Below are positions 34,441-43,666 of a stretch of 64,000 bases of DNA, piece after piece. A program made the translations under genes and the position numbers. The stretch is taken from assembly GCA_900489925.1 (NCBI GenBank), contig UEHQ01000017.1, forward strand, positions 124,001 to 188,000, in the 5' to 3' direction. The notes under the pieces are model-generated. The model searched no databases and had not been told where the DNA came from. It saw only the letters and a list, made by a program, of their open reading frames with translations. The stretch's first letter is position 1, and each line of letters begins with the position of its first letter. Source of the stretch: Hyphomicrobiales bacterium (lineage in GTDB: Bacteria > Pseudomonadota > Alphaproteobacteria > Rhizobiales > Rhizobiaceae).

Positions 34441-35811
34441 TCACTGCACGATCTTCAGGTCTCCCAGCAAGGTTGGAATGATTTCCGAGACTGTCGGATG
34501 GATCGGGACGGCCCATTTGAGGACCGGGTAGGGCGCCTTTGCGTTCATCGCGTCGATAAACCCATGGATCGCCTCGTCACCCTCGATGCCGAGAATGGCC
34601 GCGCCGAGAATCTGCTGGCTGTCGGCGTCCGCGATCACCTTCATGAAGCCCTTGGTCTCGCCGCGTTCATTGGCTCGGCCGACGCGGCTCATGGGCCGGG
34701 TGGAGATCATGATCCTGCGACCGGAGGCGCGAGCCTGCTTTTCCGTCATCCCGACGCGGCCGAGCGGCGGATCGATGTAGAGCGCATAGGCCAGGATCCG
34801 GTCGCTGAGCTTCCTGCTCTCGCCGTCCAGCAGATTGGCCGCGGCGATCTCGAAGTCGTTATAGGACGTATGCGTGAAGGCGCCGTGGCCGTTGCAATCA
34901 CCGAGAGCCCAAATGCCGTCGACATTGGTGGCAAGCGTGTCATCAACGGTGATGTAGCCGCGCTTGTCGGTCGCGACCCCGGCTCGATCCAGGCCGAGGT
35001 CGTCGGTGTTCGGCGTGCGTCCGGTGGCGATCAGCACATGGCTTACTTCAATGTCGGGGACACCGGCGCCGACCTTGACCGAAATTCCGTCGCTTGCCCT
35101 CGCAAAGGCAATACCATCGGCATTCGTGTGGACGCTAATTCCCTCGTCACGCAGGATGTCGGCTATCGCGTCGGAGACATCCTCATCCTCGCGCGGCGCA
35201 AGCTTCGGTCCGCGCTCGATAACAGTCACCTCGGCCCCGAAGCGGCGATACATCTGCGCGAACTCGAGGCCGATATAGCTGCCGCCAATCACCGCCAGAT
35301 GCCTGGGCAACACGTCGAGATGGATGATCGAGGTGCTGGTCAGATAGCTGATATCGGAAAGCCCCGGCATGTCGGGGATGGTCGGCCGAGCGCCGACATT
35401 GAGGAAGATGCGCGGCGCCGTCAACCTTTCGCCATTGACGGCAACGGTCCTCGCATCCTCGAAACGAGCTTGGCCATATATGACGGTCATGCCCTCCATG
35501 GCGTCGAACCAGCTGATCAGCCCGTTGCGGGCGTTCATCGTGACCGTCTCCGCCCGCTTGCGCACGACGCTCATATCGATGCCGATTTCGCCGGGGACCG
35601 TCACGCCGTAGTCGGCGGCCCGCCGGGCGACATGGGCGGCCCGGGCGCTCGCCACCAGCGTCTTTGTCGGCATGCAGCCGGCATTGACGCAGGTCCCGCC
35701 GAGAAACTTGCGCTCGATCAGGGCCACCTTCATGCCCCTTTCGACCATGCGCGCGGCAAGGAACGGTCCGGATTGCCCGGCACCGATGACGATGGCGTCG
35801 AAACCAGGCAT
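34441..35811 (-). CDS. FAD-dependent pyridine nucleotide-disulfide oxidoreductase (MerA/Lpd-like)
   Basis: 456 residues. FAD motif AIVIGAGQSGPFLAARM, redox-active disulfide GGTCVNAGCMPTKTL, NAD motif LAVIGGSYIGLEF, second FAD motif DGIWALGDCNGHGAFTHT and the C-terminal dimerisation domain with the His-x4-Glu pair (HPTVSE). It resembles mercuric reductase/dihydrolipoamide dehydrogenase but has no N-terminal metal-binding domain, no C-terminal Cys pair and no 2-oxoacid dehydrogenase genes nearby. The actual disulfide substrate is unknown. Its start overlaps the DUF4126 stop by one base. Confidence 0.87.
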   Translation of the reverse strand: MPGFDAIVIGAGQSGPFLAARMVERGMKVALIERKFLGGTCVNAGCMPTKTLVASARAAHVARRAADYGVTVPGEIGIDMSVVRKRAETVTMNARNGLISWFDAMEGMTVIYGQARFEDARTVAVNGERLTAPRIFLNVGARPTIPDMPGLSDISYLTSTSIIHLDVLPRHLAVIGGSYIGLEFAQMYRRFGAEVTVIERGPKLAPREDEDVSDAIADILRDEGISVHTNADGIAFARASDGISVKVGAGVPDIEVSHVLIATGRTPNTDDLGLDRAGVATDKRGYITVDDTLATNVDGIWALGDCNGHGAFTHTSYNDFEIAAANLLDGESRKLSDRILAYALYIDPPLGRVGMTEKQARASGRRIMISTRPMSRVGRANERGETKGFMKVIADADSQQILGAAILGIEGDEAIHGFIDAMNAKAPYPVLKWAVPIHPTVSEIIPTLLGDLKIVQ

Positions 35812-36269
35812 CAGACGGCCCCCACGATCAAAAGAGCGCCGACAACGGCAATGATATCCTCGGTGATCGCAGCTGGTGCGTCCTTGCCGAAGGCGGCAGC
35901 CAGCCTGCCGCGCGCCGCCGCCCCGGCAAGCGTACCGACGATGGCGCCTATGACGCCGGCAATCAGGCCGCCAACCAGCAAGCCGCCGGATGCGCCGATC
36001 GTGGCGCCGGTGAGCGCCCCCATGACGATCCGGGCGCTGAACTGTACCGGCACCTTGCGCGATGGCGTCGACGGCAGCTGGTCGGTGATCAGTTCCACGA
36101 TCGCGAGCAAGGTGAAGACCCACGGGGTCCACTTGAAGCCCATGAAGGCCAGCGACGTCTGCGAGACGTCGAACCACCCGAGTGCGGCGCCCCAGGCAAC
36201 AGCGGCGGGAGCGGTCATGGCCCGAAGGCCGGCGACGATACCGATCAGAAATGCGAAGGCCAGAAGCAT
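35811..36269 (-). CDS. DUF4126 membrane protein
   Basis: 152 residues, mostly hydrophobic with about four membrane segments (MLLAFAFLIGIVAGLRAM, ... LTGATIGASGGLLVGGLIAG, IAVVGALLIVGAV) and Gly-rich helices typical of DUF4126. Function unknown. Translationally coupled (TGATG) to the flavoprotein gene, which suggests a joint redox role at the membrane. Start at 36269 is preceded by GGGGG; an upstream in-frame codon would add a hydrophilic extension. Confidence 0.75.
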   Translation of the reverse strand: MLLAFAFLIGIVAGLRAMTAPAAVAWGAALGWFDVSQTSLAFMGFKWTPWVFTLLAIVELITDQLPSTPSRKVPVQFSARIVMGALTGATIGASGGLLVGGLIAGVIGAIVGTLAGAAARGRLAAAFGKDAPAAITEDIIAVVGALLIVGAV

Positions 36270-36364
36270 GTGCAATTTCCCCCTGCCACGCCACGATCGC
36301 ACGTGGTCAGGAGAAGCTTGCACATTGTCCCGCAGGATTCAATTTTCCCGGTGACGATTGCGCC

Positions 36365-37552
36365 TTAATTCGCGAAGGCGGCAATGCCGGTGATGGCCCG
36401 GCCGAGGATCAGCGCATGGATGTCATGGGTTCCTTCGTAGGTGTTGACCACCTCGAGATTGACGAGATGACGCGCCACGCCGAACTCGTCGGAAATCCCG
36501 TTACCGCCGAGCATGTCGCGAGCAAGCCGCGCAATTTCCAGCGCCTTGCCGCAGCTGTTGCGCTTGACGATCGAGGTCAGCTCGACCGGCGGATGCCCAT
36601 CCTCCTTCATGCGGCCGAGCCGCAGGCAACCCTGAAGCCCGAGCGTGATTTCGGTGGCCATGTCCGCAAGTTTCTTCTGGATCAGCTGGTTGGCGGCCAG
36701 TGGACGATCGAATTGCTTGCGGTCCAGCGTGTACTGACGGGCCTTGGCATAGCAGTCCTCGGCAGCGCCGAGCGCACCCCAGGCAATGCCGAAGCGGGCG
36801 GAGTTCAGGCAGGTGAACGGCCCCTTCAGGCCGGTGACATCGGGCAGCAGGTTCTCTTCGGGAACGAAGACCCCATCCATCACCACCTCGCCGGTAATCG
36901 AGGCGCGCAGCCCCACCTTGCCGTGGATCGCGGGAGCCGTCAGCCCCTTCCAGCCCTTCTCGAGAATGAAGCCGCGGATCACGCCGTCCTCGGTCTTAGC
37001 CCAGACGACGAAGACATCGGCGATCGGCGCGTTGGAGATCCATGTCTTGGCGCCCGTCAGGCTGTAGCCGCCATCGACCTTGCGGGCACGCGTCACCATC
37101 GAACCCGGATCGGAGCCATGGTTCGGTTCGGTCAGTCCAAAGCAGCCGATCCATTCGCCGGTCGCGAGTTTCGGCAGGTATTTCTGCTTCTGCGCTTCCG
37201 AGCCAAAGGCATCGATCGGCACCATGACGAGGGAGGACTGAACGCTCATCATCGAACGGTAGCCGCTGTCGACACGCTCGACCTCGCGGGCGATCAGACC
37301 ATAGGCGACATAGCCAAGGCCCGCCCCGCCATATTCCGGTGCGATCGTTGGCCCGAGCAAGCCGAGTTCGCCCATCTCGCGAAAGATCGTCGGGTCTGTC
37401 TTCTCATGTCGGAAAGCCTCGAGCACGCGGGGAGCAAGCTTCTCTTGCGCATAGCCATGCGCCGTGTCGAGCACCATGCGCTCTTCATCGGTCAATTGCT
37501 CGACAAGTCGGAAGGGGTCGGCCCAATCGAAAATCTCGCGGGTATGCTTCAT
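36365..37552 (-). CDS. gcdH: Glutaryl-CoA dehydrogenase-like acyl-CoA dehydrogenase
   Basis: 395 residues, standard length. Landmarks: GELGLLGPTIAPEYGGAGL, FAD-contact region CFGLTEPNHGSDPGSM and KTWISNAPIADVFVVWAK, and the catalytic Glu in NTYEGTHDIHALILGRAITG, the order and residues seen in GcdH. It oxidises and decarboxylates glutaryl-CoA to crotonyl-CoA (lysine, tryptophan and aromatic catabolism). GAGGATGA precedes the ATG at 37552. No CoA transferase or electron-transfer flavoprotein gene is next to it. Confidence 0.87.
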   Translation of the reverse strand: MKHTREIFDWADPFRLVEQLTDEERMVLDTAHGYAQEKLAPRVLEAFRHEKTDPTIFREMGELGLLGPTIAPEYGGAGLGYVAYGLIAREVERVDSGYRSMMSVQSSLVMVPIDAFGSEAQKQKYLPKLATGEWIGCFGLTEPNHGSDPGSMVTRARKVDGGYSLTGAKTWISNAPIADVFVVWAKTEDGVIRGFILEKGWKGLTAPAIHGKVGLRASITGEVVMDGVFVPEENLLPDVTGLKGPFTCLNSARFGIAWGALGAAEDCYAKARQYTLDRKQFDRPLAANQLIQKKLADMATEITLGLQGCLRLGRMKEDGHPPVELTSIVKRNSCGKALEIARLARDMLGGNGISDEFGVARHLVNLEVVNTYEGTHDIHALILGRAITGIAAFAN

Positions 37553-37775
37553 ATTTCATCCTCCTCCGCACTTGGTCGGGCAACGCCGACGTCCATCCGG
37601 CATAGCCCTGCGGAAAGGACGCGTCAACACACGCCGGCGCCGCGGCTATGCTTGTGGATGGGGCGCGTTTTCTCGCGGCGCGTCACCTGCCCAACGTCCT
37701 GGTTCGCCCTAATTCTCAATCTGCACAGACCACATGGCAGCATTCGGGGCCGCCGACGACAGACAGGAGAATGGC

Positions 37776-38651
37776 ATGGCAACGATCGCGTTTATCGGCC
37801 TCGGCAACATGGGCAGGCCCATGGCGGCAAACCTCGTCAAGGCAGGACATGCGGTAATGGGCTTCGATCTCGCGGCGCCCATGTTGCAGGCTGCCGAAGC
37901 CAACGGCGTCCGGCCGGCAAGCCATATCAGCCAGGCGGTTGCCGACGCACAGACCATCATCACCATGCTGCCGCAAGGCAAGCACGTGCTGAGCGCCTGG
38001 ACGGATATCCTGCGCGCCATCCCGAAGGGAACGCTGGTGATCGACTGCTCGACGATCGACGTCGACAGTGCTCGCAAGGCGCATGAGATGGCAGCGGCTG
38101 TCGGTTGTCTCTCGCTCGATGCGCCCGTTTCCGGCGGCACCAGCGGTGCTGCCGCCGGCACACTGACCTTCATGGCCGGCGGCCTACAGGAAAGCTTTGC
38201 CAGGGCAAAACCGATCCTTGAGGCGATGGGCAAGAAGATCGTTCATTGCGGAGAAGCCGGCGCCGGGCAGGCGGCCAAGATCTGCAACAACATGATCCTC
38301 GGCATCTCGATGATCGGCGTCTGTGAAGCCTTTGCGCTCGGCGAAAAGCTCGGCCTTTCGAGCCAGGCGCTCTTCGATGTCGCCTCGACCTCTTCGGGCC
38401 AATGCTGGTCGATCAGCACCTATTGCCCTGTCCCCGGCCCGGTGCCGACATCGCCCGCCAACAACGACTACAAACCGGGCTTTGCCGCCGCGCTGATGTT
38501 GAAGGACCTGCGCCTGTCGCAGGAGGCGGCCTTGTCGACGGGAGCCTCGACGCCACTCGGAGCCGAGGCGGCCCAGCTCTATGCGCTTTTCGCAAAGCAA
38601 GGGAACGCCGACCGCGACTTTTCAGCCATCATCGAGATGCTGCGCGGCTGA
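37776..38651 (+). CDS. mmsB: 3-hydroxyisobutyrate dehydrogenase-family enzyme
   Basis: 291 residues of the beta-hydroxyacid dehydrogenase family. NAD motif AFIGLGNMGRPMAANLVKAG, substrate region DAPVSGGTSGAAAGTLTFM, and the catalytic Lys in GQAAKICNNMILGISM, plus the C-terminal NNDYKPGFAAALMLKDL typical of MmsB. It oxidises 3-hydroxyisobutyrate to methylmalonate semialdehyde in valine breakdown. Start at 37776 follows CAGGAGA; an upstream in-frame codon is less likely. Divergent from gcdH, 223 bases apart. Confidence 0.87.
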   Translation: MATIAFIGLGNMGRPMAANLVKAGHAVMGFDLAAPMLQAAEANGVRPASHISQAVADAQTIITMLPQGKHVLSAWTDILRAIPKGTLVIDCSTIDVDSARKAHEMAAAVGCLSLDAPVSGGTSGAAAGTLTFMAGGLQESFARAKPILEAMGKKIVHCGEAGAGQAAKICNNMILGISMIGVCEAFALGEKLGLSSQALFDVASTSSGQCWSISTYCPVPGPVPTSPANNDYKPGFAAALMLKDLRLSQEAALSTGASTPLGAEAAQLYALFAKQGNADRDFSAIIEMLRG

Positions 38652-38659
38652 CGATCCGC

Positions 38660-40027
38660 TCAGGGCAGCCTGACATGTAGCCCGCCAACCCAAGTGGACG
38701 CGATATTCGGCTTGGAGGCGGTGTAGATGATCTTCTGCAGGATCTGTTCGCCGGCATCCAGTTCGTCAAACAGCCGCACCGATCCCTTTTCCGCCTTCGT
38801 GTCGATAACGATCGCGTCGAAGAGGTAGCCGGGCTTGAACTGGCCCACAGGCAGGTCGAGCGCAATGCCGCCGCCGGCGGTGGCGATATGGAAGGCATCG
38901 CGAAAATCGATCTGCGCGGGACCGAAGGTCGAACGCGTCGTCGCGTCGAGACGCGGATCGACACCTGTTTCCAATGCTCGCGACATCAAGATCGCACCAC
39001 GGCAGTTCTCGAGCATCGACGCACTCGGGCCACCCGAAATATCGGTTCCGAGACCCACATGCATGCCCTTGTCGAGCGCAGCGCGCAGCGGAAAAACGGC
39101 GTTGGCGAAATAGACGTTCGACAGCGGGCAATGCGCGACCGCGGCTTCGCGCATGCGGACCCGCTCCATGTCTTCGGCGGTCAGGAAGTTCGCGTGCGCA
39201 AGCACGCTGCGACGGCCGAGCAGGCCGAAGCGATCGAGCGTTTCGGCATCCGTTACGCCATAGCGGGAGAGGACGTAGCCATGCGCCCAGTCGCTTTCCG
39301 AGCAATGCGTCTGCACGTGGCAACCGCATTCCTTCACCAGTTCCCCCAGGCCCTCGAGCGTGGCATCGGTACAGGATGGAATGAACCGCGGTGTCACCAC
39401 AGGCAGCACGCGCCCCTCGCCATTATCAGGATGCGCGCGAACATAGTCGATCAACTGACGCGTCCCCTCGACGGCAGCCTGCGGAGAGGCATCGCGATAG
39501 TACTCCGGGCATTCATCGGCGTTATCCATCGCCACCTTGCCGATCAGCGCCCGCTGACCTTTCTCGAGGCAGACATCCACGAGGGCACGGGTCGCTTCCT
39601 GATGAATAGTGGCGAAATAAAGCGCTGTCGTGGTGCCACTCGCCAGAAGGTCGTCGACAAGAAGCCCATAGCTTCGCTTTGCGAAGGCCAGATCCTGGTA
39701 CTTTGCTTCCAGCGGAAAGGTGTACTGCTGCAGCCAGACTTCCAACGGCACGTCGAGCGCGCTTCCCAGCTGCGGGTATTGCGGCGCGTGCACGTGAAGA
39801 TCGACAAAACCAGGCAGGAGATAGGAGCCGGAGGGCAGCACAACCAGCTCGCCAGTCTCCTCGCGCGCATCGCGAATGCTGCGATAGTTCGGCTCGCCCG
39901 GCCGGTGGATGGCCTTGATCGCGCCATCGGCGCCGATATCGATGAGAACGTCTTCCAATATGTCGATATGTCCGCGTTCCGGGGCGTGAAAGCCGGAGGC
40001 GCAGAGCGTCTTGTTACGCAAATCCAC
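38660..40027 (-). CDS. guaD: Guanine deaminase
   Basis: 455 residues. Metal-binding and catalytic motifs of GuaD in order: PGFVDLHVHAPQYPQLGSAL, THCSESDWAHGYVL, VLAHANFL and GLGTDISGGPSASM. It hydrolyses guanine to xanthine and ammonia, feeding xanthine dehydrogenase. The GTG at 40027, with AAGGA seven bases upstream, is preferred over an in-frame start at 40084 that would lie inside the previous gene. It is the last gene of the leftward purine operon, 16 bases after the amidohydrolase. Confidence 0.92.
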   Translation of the reverse strand: MDLRNKTLCASGFHAPERGHIDILEDVLIDIGADGAIKAIHRPGEPNYRSIRDAREETGELVVLPSGSYLLPGFVDLHVHAPQYPQLGSALDVPLEVWLQQYTFPLEAKYQDLAFAKRSYGLLVDDLLASGTTTALYFATIHQEATRALVDVCLEKGQRALIGKVAMDNADECPEYYRDASPQAAVEGTRQLIDYVRAHPDNGEGRVLPVVTPRFIPSCTDATLEGLGELVKECGCHVQTHCSESDWAHGYVLSRYGVTDAETLDRFGLLGRRSVLAHANFLTAEDMERVRMREAAVAHCPLSNVYFANAVFPLRAALDKGMHVGLGTDISGGPSASMLENCRGAILMSRALETGVDPRLDATTRSTFGPAQIDFRDAFHIATAGGGIALDLPVGQFKPGYLFDAIVIDTKAEKGSVRLFDELDAGEQILQKIIYTASKPNIASTWVGGLHVRLP

Positions 40028-40043
40028 AGCAATGTCCTTAAAT

Positions 40044-41375
40044 TCAGTCCAAGCTTCGATGTCTGAGCGCGAGCGCGCCCTCACGAAATCTATGTCGGAT
40101 TTCCGCCTCGTCTATACCAGGAAGCACATGGTCTTCCATCACAATCCGGCCGTCGCATATGGTCGTCACCACATCGTCGGCGCGGGCCGAGTAGACAAGC
40201 GCGGCCGCCTCGTCATAGACGGGCAGGCAATGGGGCCGGTCAAGATCAACAATGATCACATCAGCCTTCATGCCCGGCGCCAGCCGGCCTGTTTCCGGGC
40301 GGTTCATCGCCGCTGCGGCTCCTGTTGTCGCCATTTCCAGTAGTTCGGTCGTCTTCAGGAACTCCACGTCGCCGGTCTTGTCCTTGTGGATCATACCGGC
40401 AAATTTCATCTCCTGGAACATGTCCAAGGAGTTGTGGCTGGCCGGGCCATCCGTCGCCAGCCCCACCGTCACCCCGGCCTCGCGCACGGCGCGCAAACGC
40501 AGCGTACCCGAGTTGAGCTTGGCATTGCAGCACGGGCAATGCGCAATCTTTGTGCCCGTTTGCGCCATGATGCGAATATCGTCGTCGGTGAGTTGGGTGC
40601 AATGAGCAGCCGTAACGTCAGGCCCAAGGAACCCCAGCGAATGCACCCATTGCATGGGCGTTGTGCCATAGGTCTCCTTCACATACGCCACCTCCTGCGG
40701 CCCCTCGGCCAGATGGGTATGGATCACCACTTTCTGGGCATCAGCGACCTCGCGGACAACCTTGAACATCTCCGCGCCGCATGAGTACGGCGAATGCGGC
40801 GACAGAGCGACGTGGATGCGGTCGTTGCCGCTCCTGTGGTGCCGGGCGACCGTATCGCCAAAGCCGTGGAGCGCCTTCCACGACCAGTCGGTGATCGGCG
40901 CGTAAAGACCGCGATCGGCAAAGCCGTAGCCGAGCGTGGCCCGCAATGGCAGCTTGCCGAGCGCGGCAATCTGAGGTGCCACCCGATAGGCGTCGAAATG
41001 CTCGTTGAAGGTCGTGATGCCGGCCTTGGCCATTTCGACGAGACCCATGAGGCTCGCCCAGTAAAGCGTCTCTTCATCGAAATTGCGCTTGAGCTGCCAC
41101 ATCGTCTGCAGCCACTCGAAGAGCTGCACGTCCTCCAACAGGCCACGCAGCAGCATGTTGGAGGCGATGTGGGTGTGGCAATTGACGAAGCCCGGCATGA
41201 CAACGCGGCCCCTTGCGTCGATCACTTTCCTTGCACCGCCCGTCGGCACAGAACCAGTCGGCCCCACCGCAGTGATGCTGTCGCCCGTGATCGTCAGGCT
41301 GCCGTTGGTAATCTTCTCCGCGCCGCCCATCGGCAGGATGGTGGCGTTGATAATGGCGATATCGGGATGGAGCAT
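40044..41375 (-). CDS. Amidohydrolase, aminohydrolase (deaminase) subfamily
   Basis: 443 residues. HxH metal motif in GFVNCHTHIASNMLLRGLL, HTHLAEGPQEV, AAHCTQLT and ATDGPASHNSLDMFQEMK, the pattern of the S-adenosylhomocysteine/5'-methylthioadenosine deaminase and AtzB/TrzA group. The location between a Rieske-less oxygenase subunit (4 bases upstream) and guanine deaminase points to deamination of a modified purine, for example an N-methylated or amino-substituted ring. The exact substrate is not determined by sequence. Confidence 0.82.
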   Translation of the reverse strand: MLHPDIAIINATILPMGGAEKITNGSLTITGDSITAVGPTGSVPTGGARKVIDARGRVVMPGFVNCHTHIASNMLLRGLLEDVQLFEWLQTMWQLKRNFDEETLYWASLMGLVEMAKAGITTFNEHFDAYRVAPQIAALGKLPLRATLGYGFADRGLYAPITDWSWKALHGFGDTVARHHRSGNDRIHVALSPHSPYSCGAEMFKVVREVADAQKVVIHTHLAEGPQEVAYVKETYGTTPMQWVHSLGFLGPDVTAAHCTQLTDDDIRIMAQTGTKIAHCPCCNAKLNSGTLRLRAVREAGVTVGLATDGPASHNSLDMFQEMKFAGMIHKDKTGDVEFLKTTELLEMATTGAAAAMNRPETGRLAPGMKADVIIVDLDRPHCLPVYDEAAALVYSARADDVVTTICDGRIVMEDHVLPGIDEAEIRHRFREGALALRHRSLD

Positions 41376-41379
41376 GCTG

Positions 41380-42237
41380 TCAGGCTGCCATCGCGGTGGT
41401 GCCGTAGGTGATGCCCTTCTCCTTCAGCCAGCGGCGATAGGCGATCGAGCTTGCGTCGGCGCGGGTCGGGATTTCCGCGCGGGCTTCCATCGGCAGCAGC
41501 GACGGACGCTGATTTTCGAGGATGATACGGTCCTGCAGGAAGATCAGCTGCTGGAAATGCACGAGCTCTGTCGTGGTCGAAACGTCATCGATCAGGAACA
41601 TCACCGGATGGGCGATGCAACGGTCGGGGTCGAGCGGCTGCACGAACAGGCAAATCACATCCCAGCGATTGGCGGAGTTCGGGCAGGTCTTATAGAGCAG
41701 CGTGGTGAACGGTGTCATGACCCGGTAGATGTAGTCGGTCATGATCCCGTCAGTTGCCGAAAGGGCTGCCTGCGGCTGGAAGAACTGGCAGTTGGTTGCC
41801 CAGACCTCGTCGACGTCGCGACGGATCTCGGCATTGTAGTGCATGACTTCCGTATGCGGCTCTGCCCCCAGGATGTCCGTATGGACGAACGGGAAATGCG
41901 CCATGTCGAGGAAGTTCTCGATGATGCGAAGTCCTGACGCGCGCACCATGACCGCACCGCAATTGACCACGCGCCGGTCGTCTTCATCGGCCTCCGGCAG
42001 CGCGAAAAGGCCGCTCTTGGGTTCGCCAAGCGTTGCCCAGACAAGGCCGAAGCGCTTGATGATTGGAAGAGGTGAAGCGCGGCCTTCCGCCGTCACGGTC
42101 ACCGCTCCGTCCGGCAATCTCTCCAGGGAGAGATCGGTTCCGAGCAGGCGCGTGCTGGAGCGGCCGTATACAATCTCCGTCTCGGTGCCGAGCGGATACC
42201 ACTGGTCGAGGGCAGCCTTGTCCGAACATTGGCTCAT
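41380..42237 (-). CDS. Rieske-less oxygenase catalytic subunit 1 (NdmC-like)
   Basis: 285 residues. It is a VanA/NdmA-type Rieske oxygenase alpha subunit in which the Cys-x-His and Cys-x2-His cluster loops are absent: after TRLLGTDLSLERLPDGAVTV the chain goes straight to IKRFGLVWATLGEP. The mononuclear iron site is intact: Asp111, His114 and His119 in ENFLDMAHFPFVH, and Asp236 in FLQDRIILENQRP. It must get electrons from a separate Rieske protein, as NdmC does in Pseudomonas putida CBB5. Start at 42237 lines up exactly with the paralogue at 57408-58277; an ATG at 42261 would overlap the previous gene. It sits between an 8-oxoguanine-deaminase-like gene and an amidohydrolase. Confidence 0.85.
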   Translation of the reverse strand: MSQCSDKAALDQWYPLGTETEIVYGRSSTRLLGTDLSLERLPDGAVTVTAEGRASPLPIIKRFGLVWATLGEPKSGLFALPEADEDDRRVVNCGAVMVRASGLRIIENFLDMAHFPFVHTDILGAEPHTEVMHYNAEIRRDVDEVWATNCQFFQPQAALSATDGIMTDYIYRVMTPFTTLLYKTCPNSANRWDVICLFVQPLDPDRCIAHPVMFLIDDVSTTTELVHFQQLIFLQDRIILENQRPSLLPMEARAEIPTRADASSIAYRRWLKEKGITYGTTAMAA

Positions 42238-42250
42238 GGGACGCTCACTT

Positions 42251-43651
42251 TCATTGGTCATAGATACGGTCCATCACAGTTTGGTGGCTCGCCAGCAATC
42301 CGTCCACATCCAAATGACGAAACTGGCCGTCGGCGATGATTTCGCGGCCGTTGATGAAGGAATAGTCGACCTTGAACGGGCCACACATGACGAGGGCCGC
42401 CAAAGGATCGCGCTGCGTGCCGGAGAGGCCGAGCTGGTTCAGCTTCACGGCGATGAAGTCGGCGCTCATCCCGGGAGCGAGATAGCCGATATCGTCGCGG
42501 CCGAGGATTTTTGCGCCGCCGCGCGTTGCCATCGTCAGCGCCTCGCGGGCGGACAATGCCTTCGGCGTGCCGCCAAAGCCACCGCGTCCGCCTGGTGTCT
42601 CCGAGAGATACTTGTTGGGCGCGACACGCTGCAGCATCATGGCAAGGCGGGCTTCCATGAACATGTTCGAGGTGTCGTTGGAAGCAGACCCGTCAACACC
42701 CAAGCCGACATTGACGCCGAGATCGAGCATTTCCCGGATCTTGGCGATGCCTTGTCCACAGCGCATGTTGGCCGATGGGCAATGGGCGACACCGGTGCCG
42801 GAATCCGCAAACAGCCTGATCTCGTCCGATGTCATGAAGATCGAATGCGCGAACCAGACATCCGGCCCGAGCCAGCCGACGGATTCCGCAAAGCCCACCG
42901 AGCGCATTCCGTAGACGTCATGGCAGTAATCCTCTTCGAAGAGGTCTTCGGCCAGATGCGAATGCAGATGGACGCCCTTGTGGCTGCGGGCAAGCGCTGC
43001 TGCATCCTTCATCAAGCCGGGCGTGACCGAAAACGGCGAGCAGGGCGCCAGGATGATGCGGCTCATCGAATGGCGCGTATTGTCGTGGTAGCTATGGATC
43101 AGTCGCTCCGCGTCCTTGAGGATATCCTCTTCCTTCTCGACGCAATTGTCCGGCGGCAGGCCACCCTGGCTCTGGCCGCGCGACATGGCGCCGCGCGCGG
43201 CGTGGAAGCGCAGGCCGAGGTCGCTCGCCGCGTCGATCGTCGCATCCAGCGTGCAGTTGTTCGGCAGGATATAGAGATGATCGGAGCTCGTCGTGCAACC
43301 GGATGCGATCAGCTCGGCCATGGCCACGCGGGCCGATACGCCGATCGCGTGATCATCAAGCGCCGACCAGATCGGGTAGAGCGTCTTCAGCCAGACCAGA
43401 AGTTCGTCGTCCTGAACCATGACCCGGGTGAGGTTCTGGTACATGTGATGGTGAATGTTGACCATGCCCGGCATCACGATATGCCCGGAAAGATCCAGCA
43501 CGCGATCGGCCACGGCACCTTCGAGTTCTGCCATGGTGCCGACAGCCTCGATGACGTTGTCACGCACCAGCAGCGCGCCGTCCTTTATCTCGCGCGCCTC
43601 ATCATCGAAGGTTGCGAGATAGGCGATGTTTTTAATGAGCAGCGTGGTCAT
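42251..43651 (-). CDS. 8-oxoguanine deaminase-like amidohydrolase
   Basis: 466 residues. Metal motif GMVNIHHHMYQNLTRVM, then CTTSSDHLYILPN, HSHLAED, WFAHSIFMT and GLGVDGSASNDTSNMFMEAR. These are the landmarks of the bacterial 8-oxoguanine deaminase group (hydrolysis of 8-oxoguanine to urate and ammonia); HHHMYQNLTR and the Cys-containing SGCTTSSDH are characteristic. Related enzymes deaminate isocytosine or triazines, so some doubt remains. It lies 15 bases after a permease gene and 13 before the Rieske-less oxygenase subunit. Confidence 0.85.
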   Translation of the reverse strand: MTTLLIKNIAYLATFDDEAREIKDGALLVRDNVIEAVGTMAELEGAVADRVLDLSGHIVMPGMVNIHHHMYQNLTRVMVQDDELLVWLKTLYPIWSALDDHAIGVSARVAMAELIASGCTTSSDHLYILPNNCTLDATIDAASDLGLRFHAARGAMSRGQSQGGLPPDNCVEKEEDILKDAERLIHSYHDNTRHSMSRIILAPCSPFSVTPGLMKDAAALARSHKGVHLHSHLAEDLFEEDYCHDVYGMRSVGFAESVGWLGPDVWFAHSIFMTSDEIRLFADSGTGVAHCPSANMRCGQGIAKIREMLDLGVNVGLGVDGSASNDTSNMFMEARLAMMLQRVAPNKYLSETPGGRGGFGGTPKALSAREALTMATRGGAKILGRDDIGYLAPGMSADFIAVKLNQLGLSGTQRDPLAALVMCGPFKVDYSFINGREIIADGQFRHLDVDGLLASHQTVMDRIYDQ

Positions 43652-43666
43652 GGTATTCCCGGTATT

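Noticed and set aside
34270..36354. A 694-codon open frame on the + strand
   Set aside because: It is antisense to the flavoprotein and DUF4126 genes, which have clear motifs. GC-rich third positions keep the opposite strand open.
41380..42237. Missing Rieske motif explained by a sequencing frameshift
   Set aside because: I saw no CPHR or CxYHGW-like motif in other frames nearby, and the paralogue at 57408-58277 lacks the same segment, so the loss is genuine.
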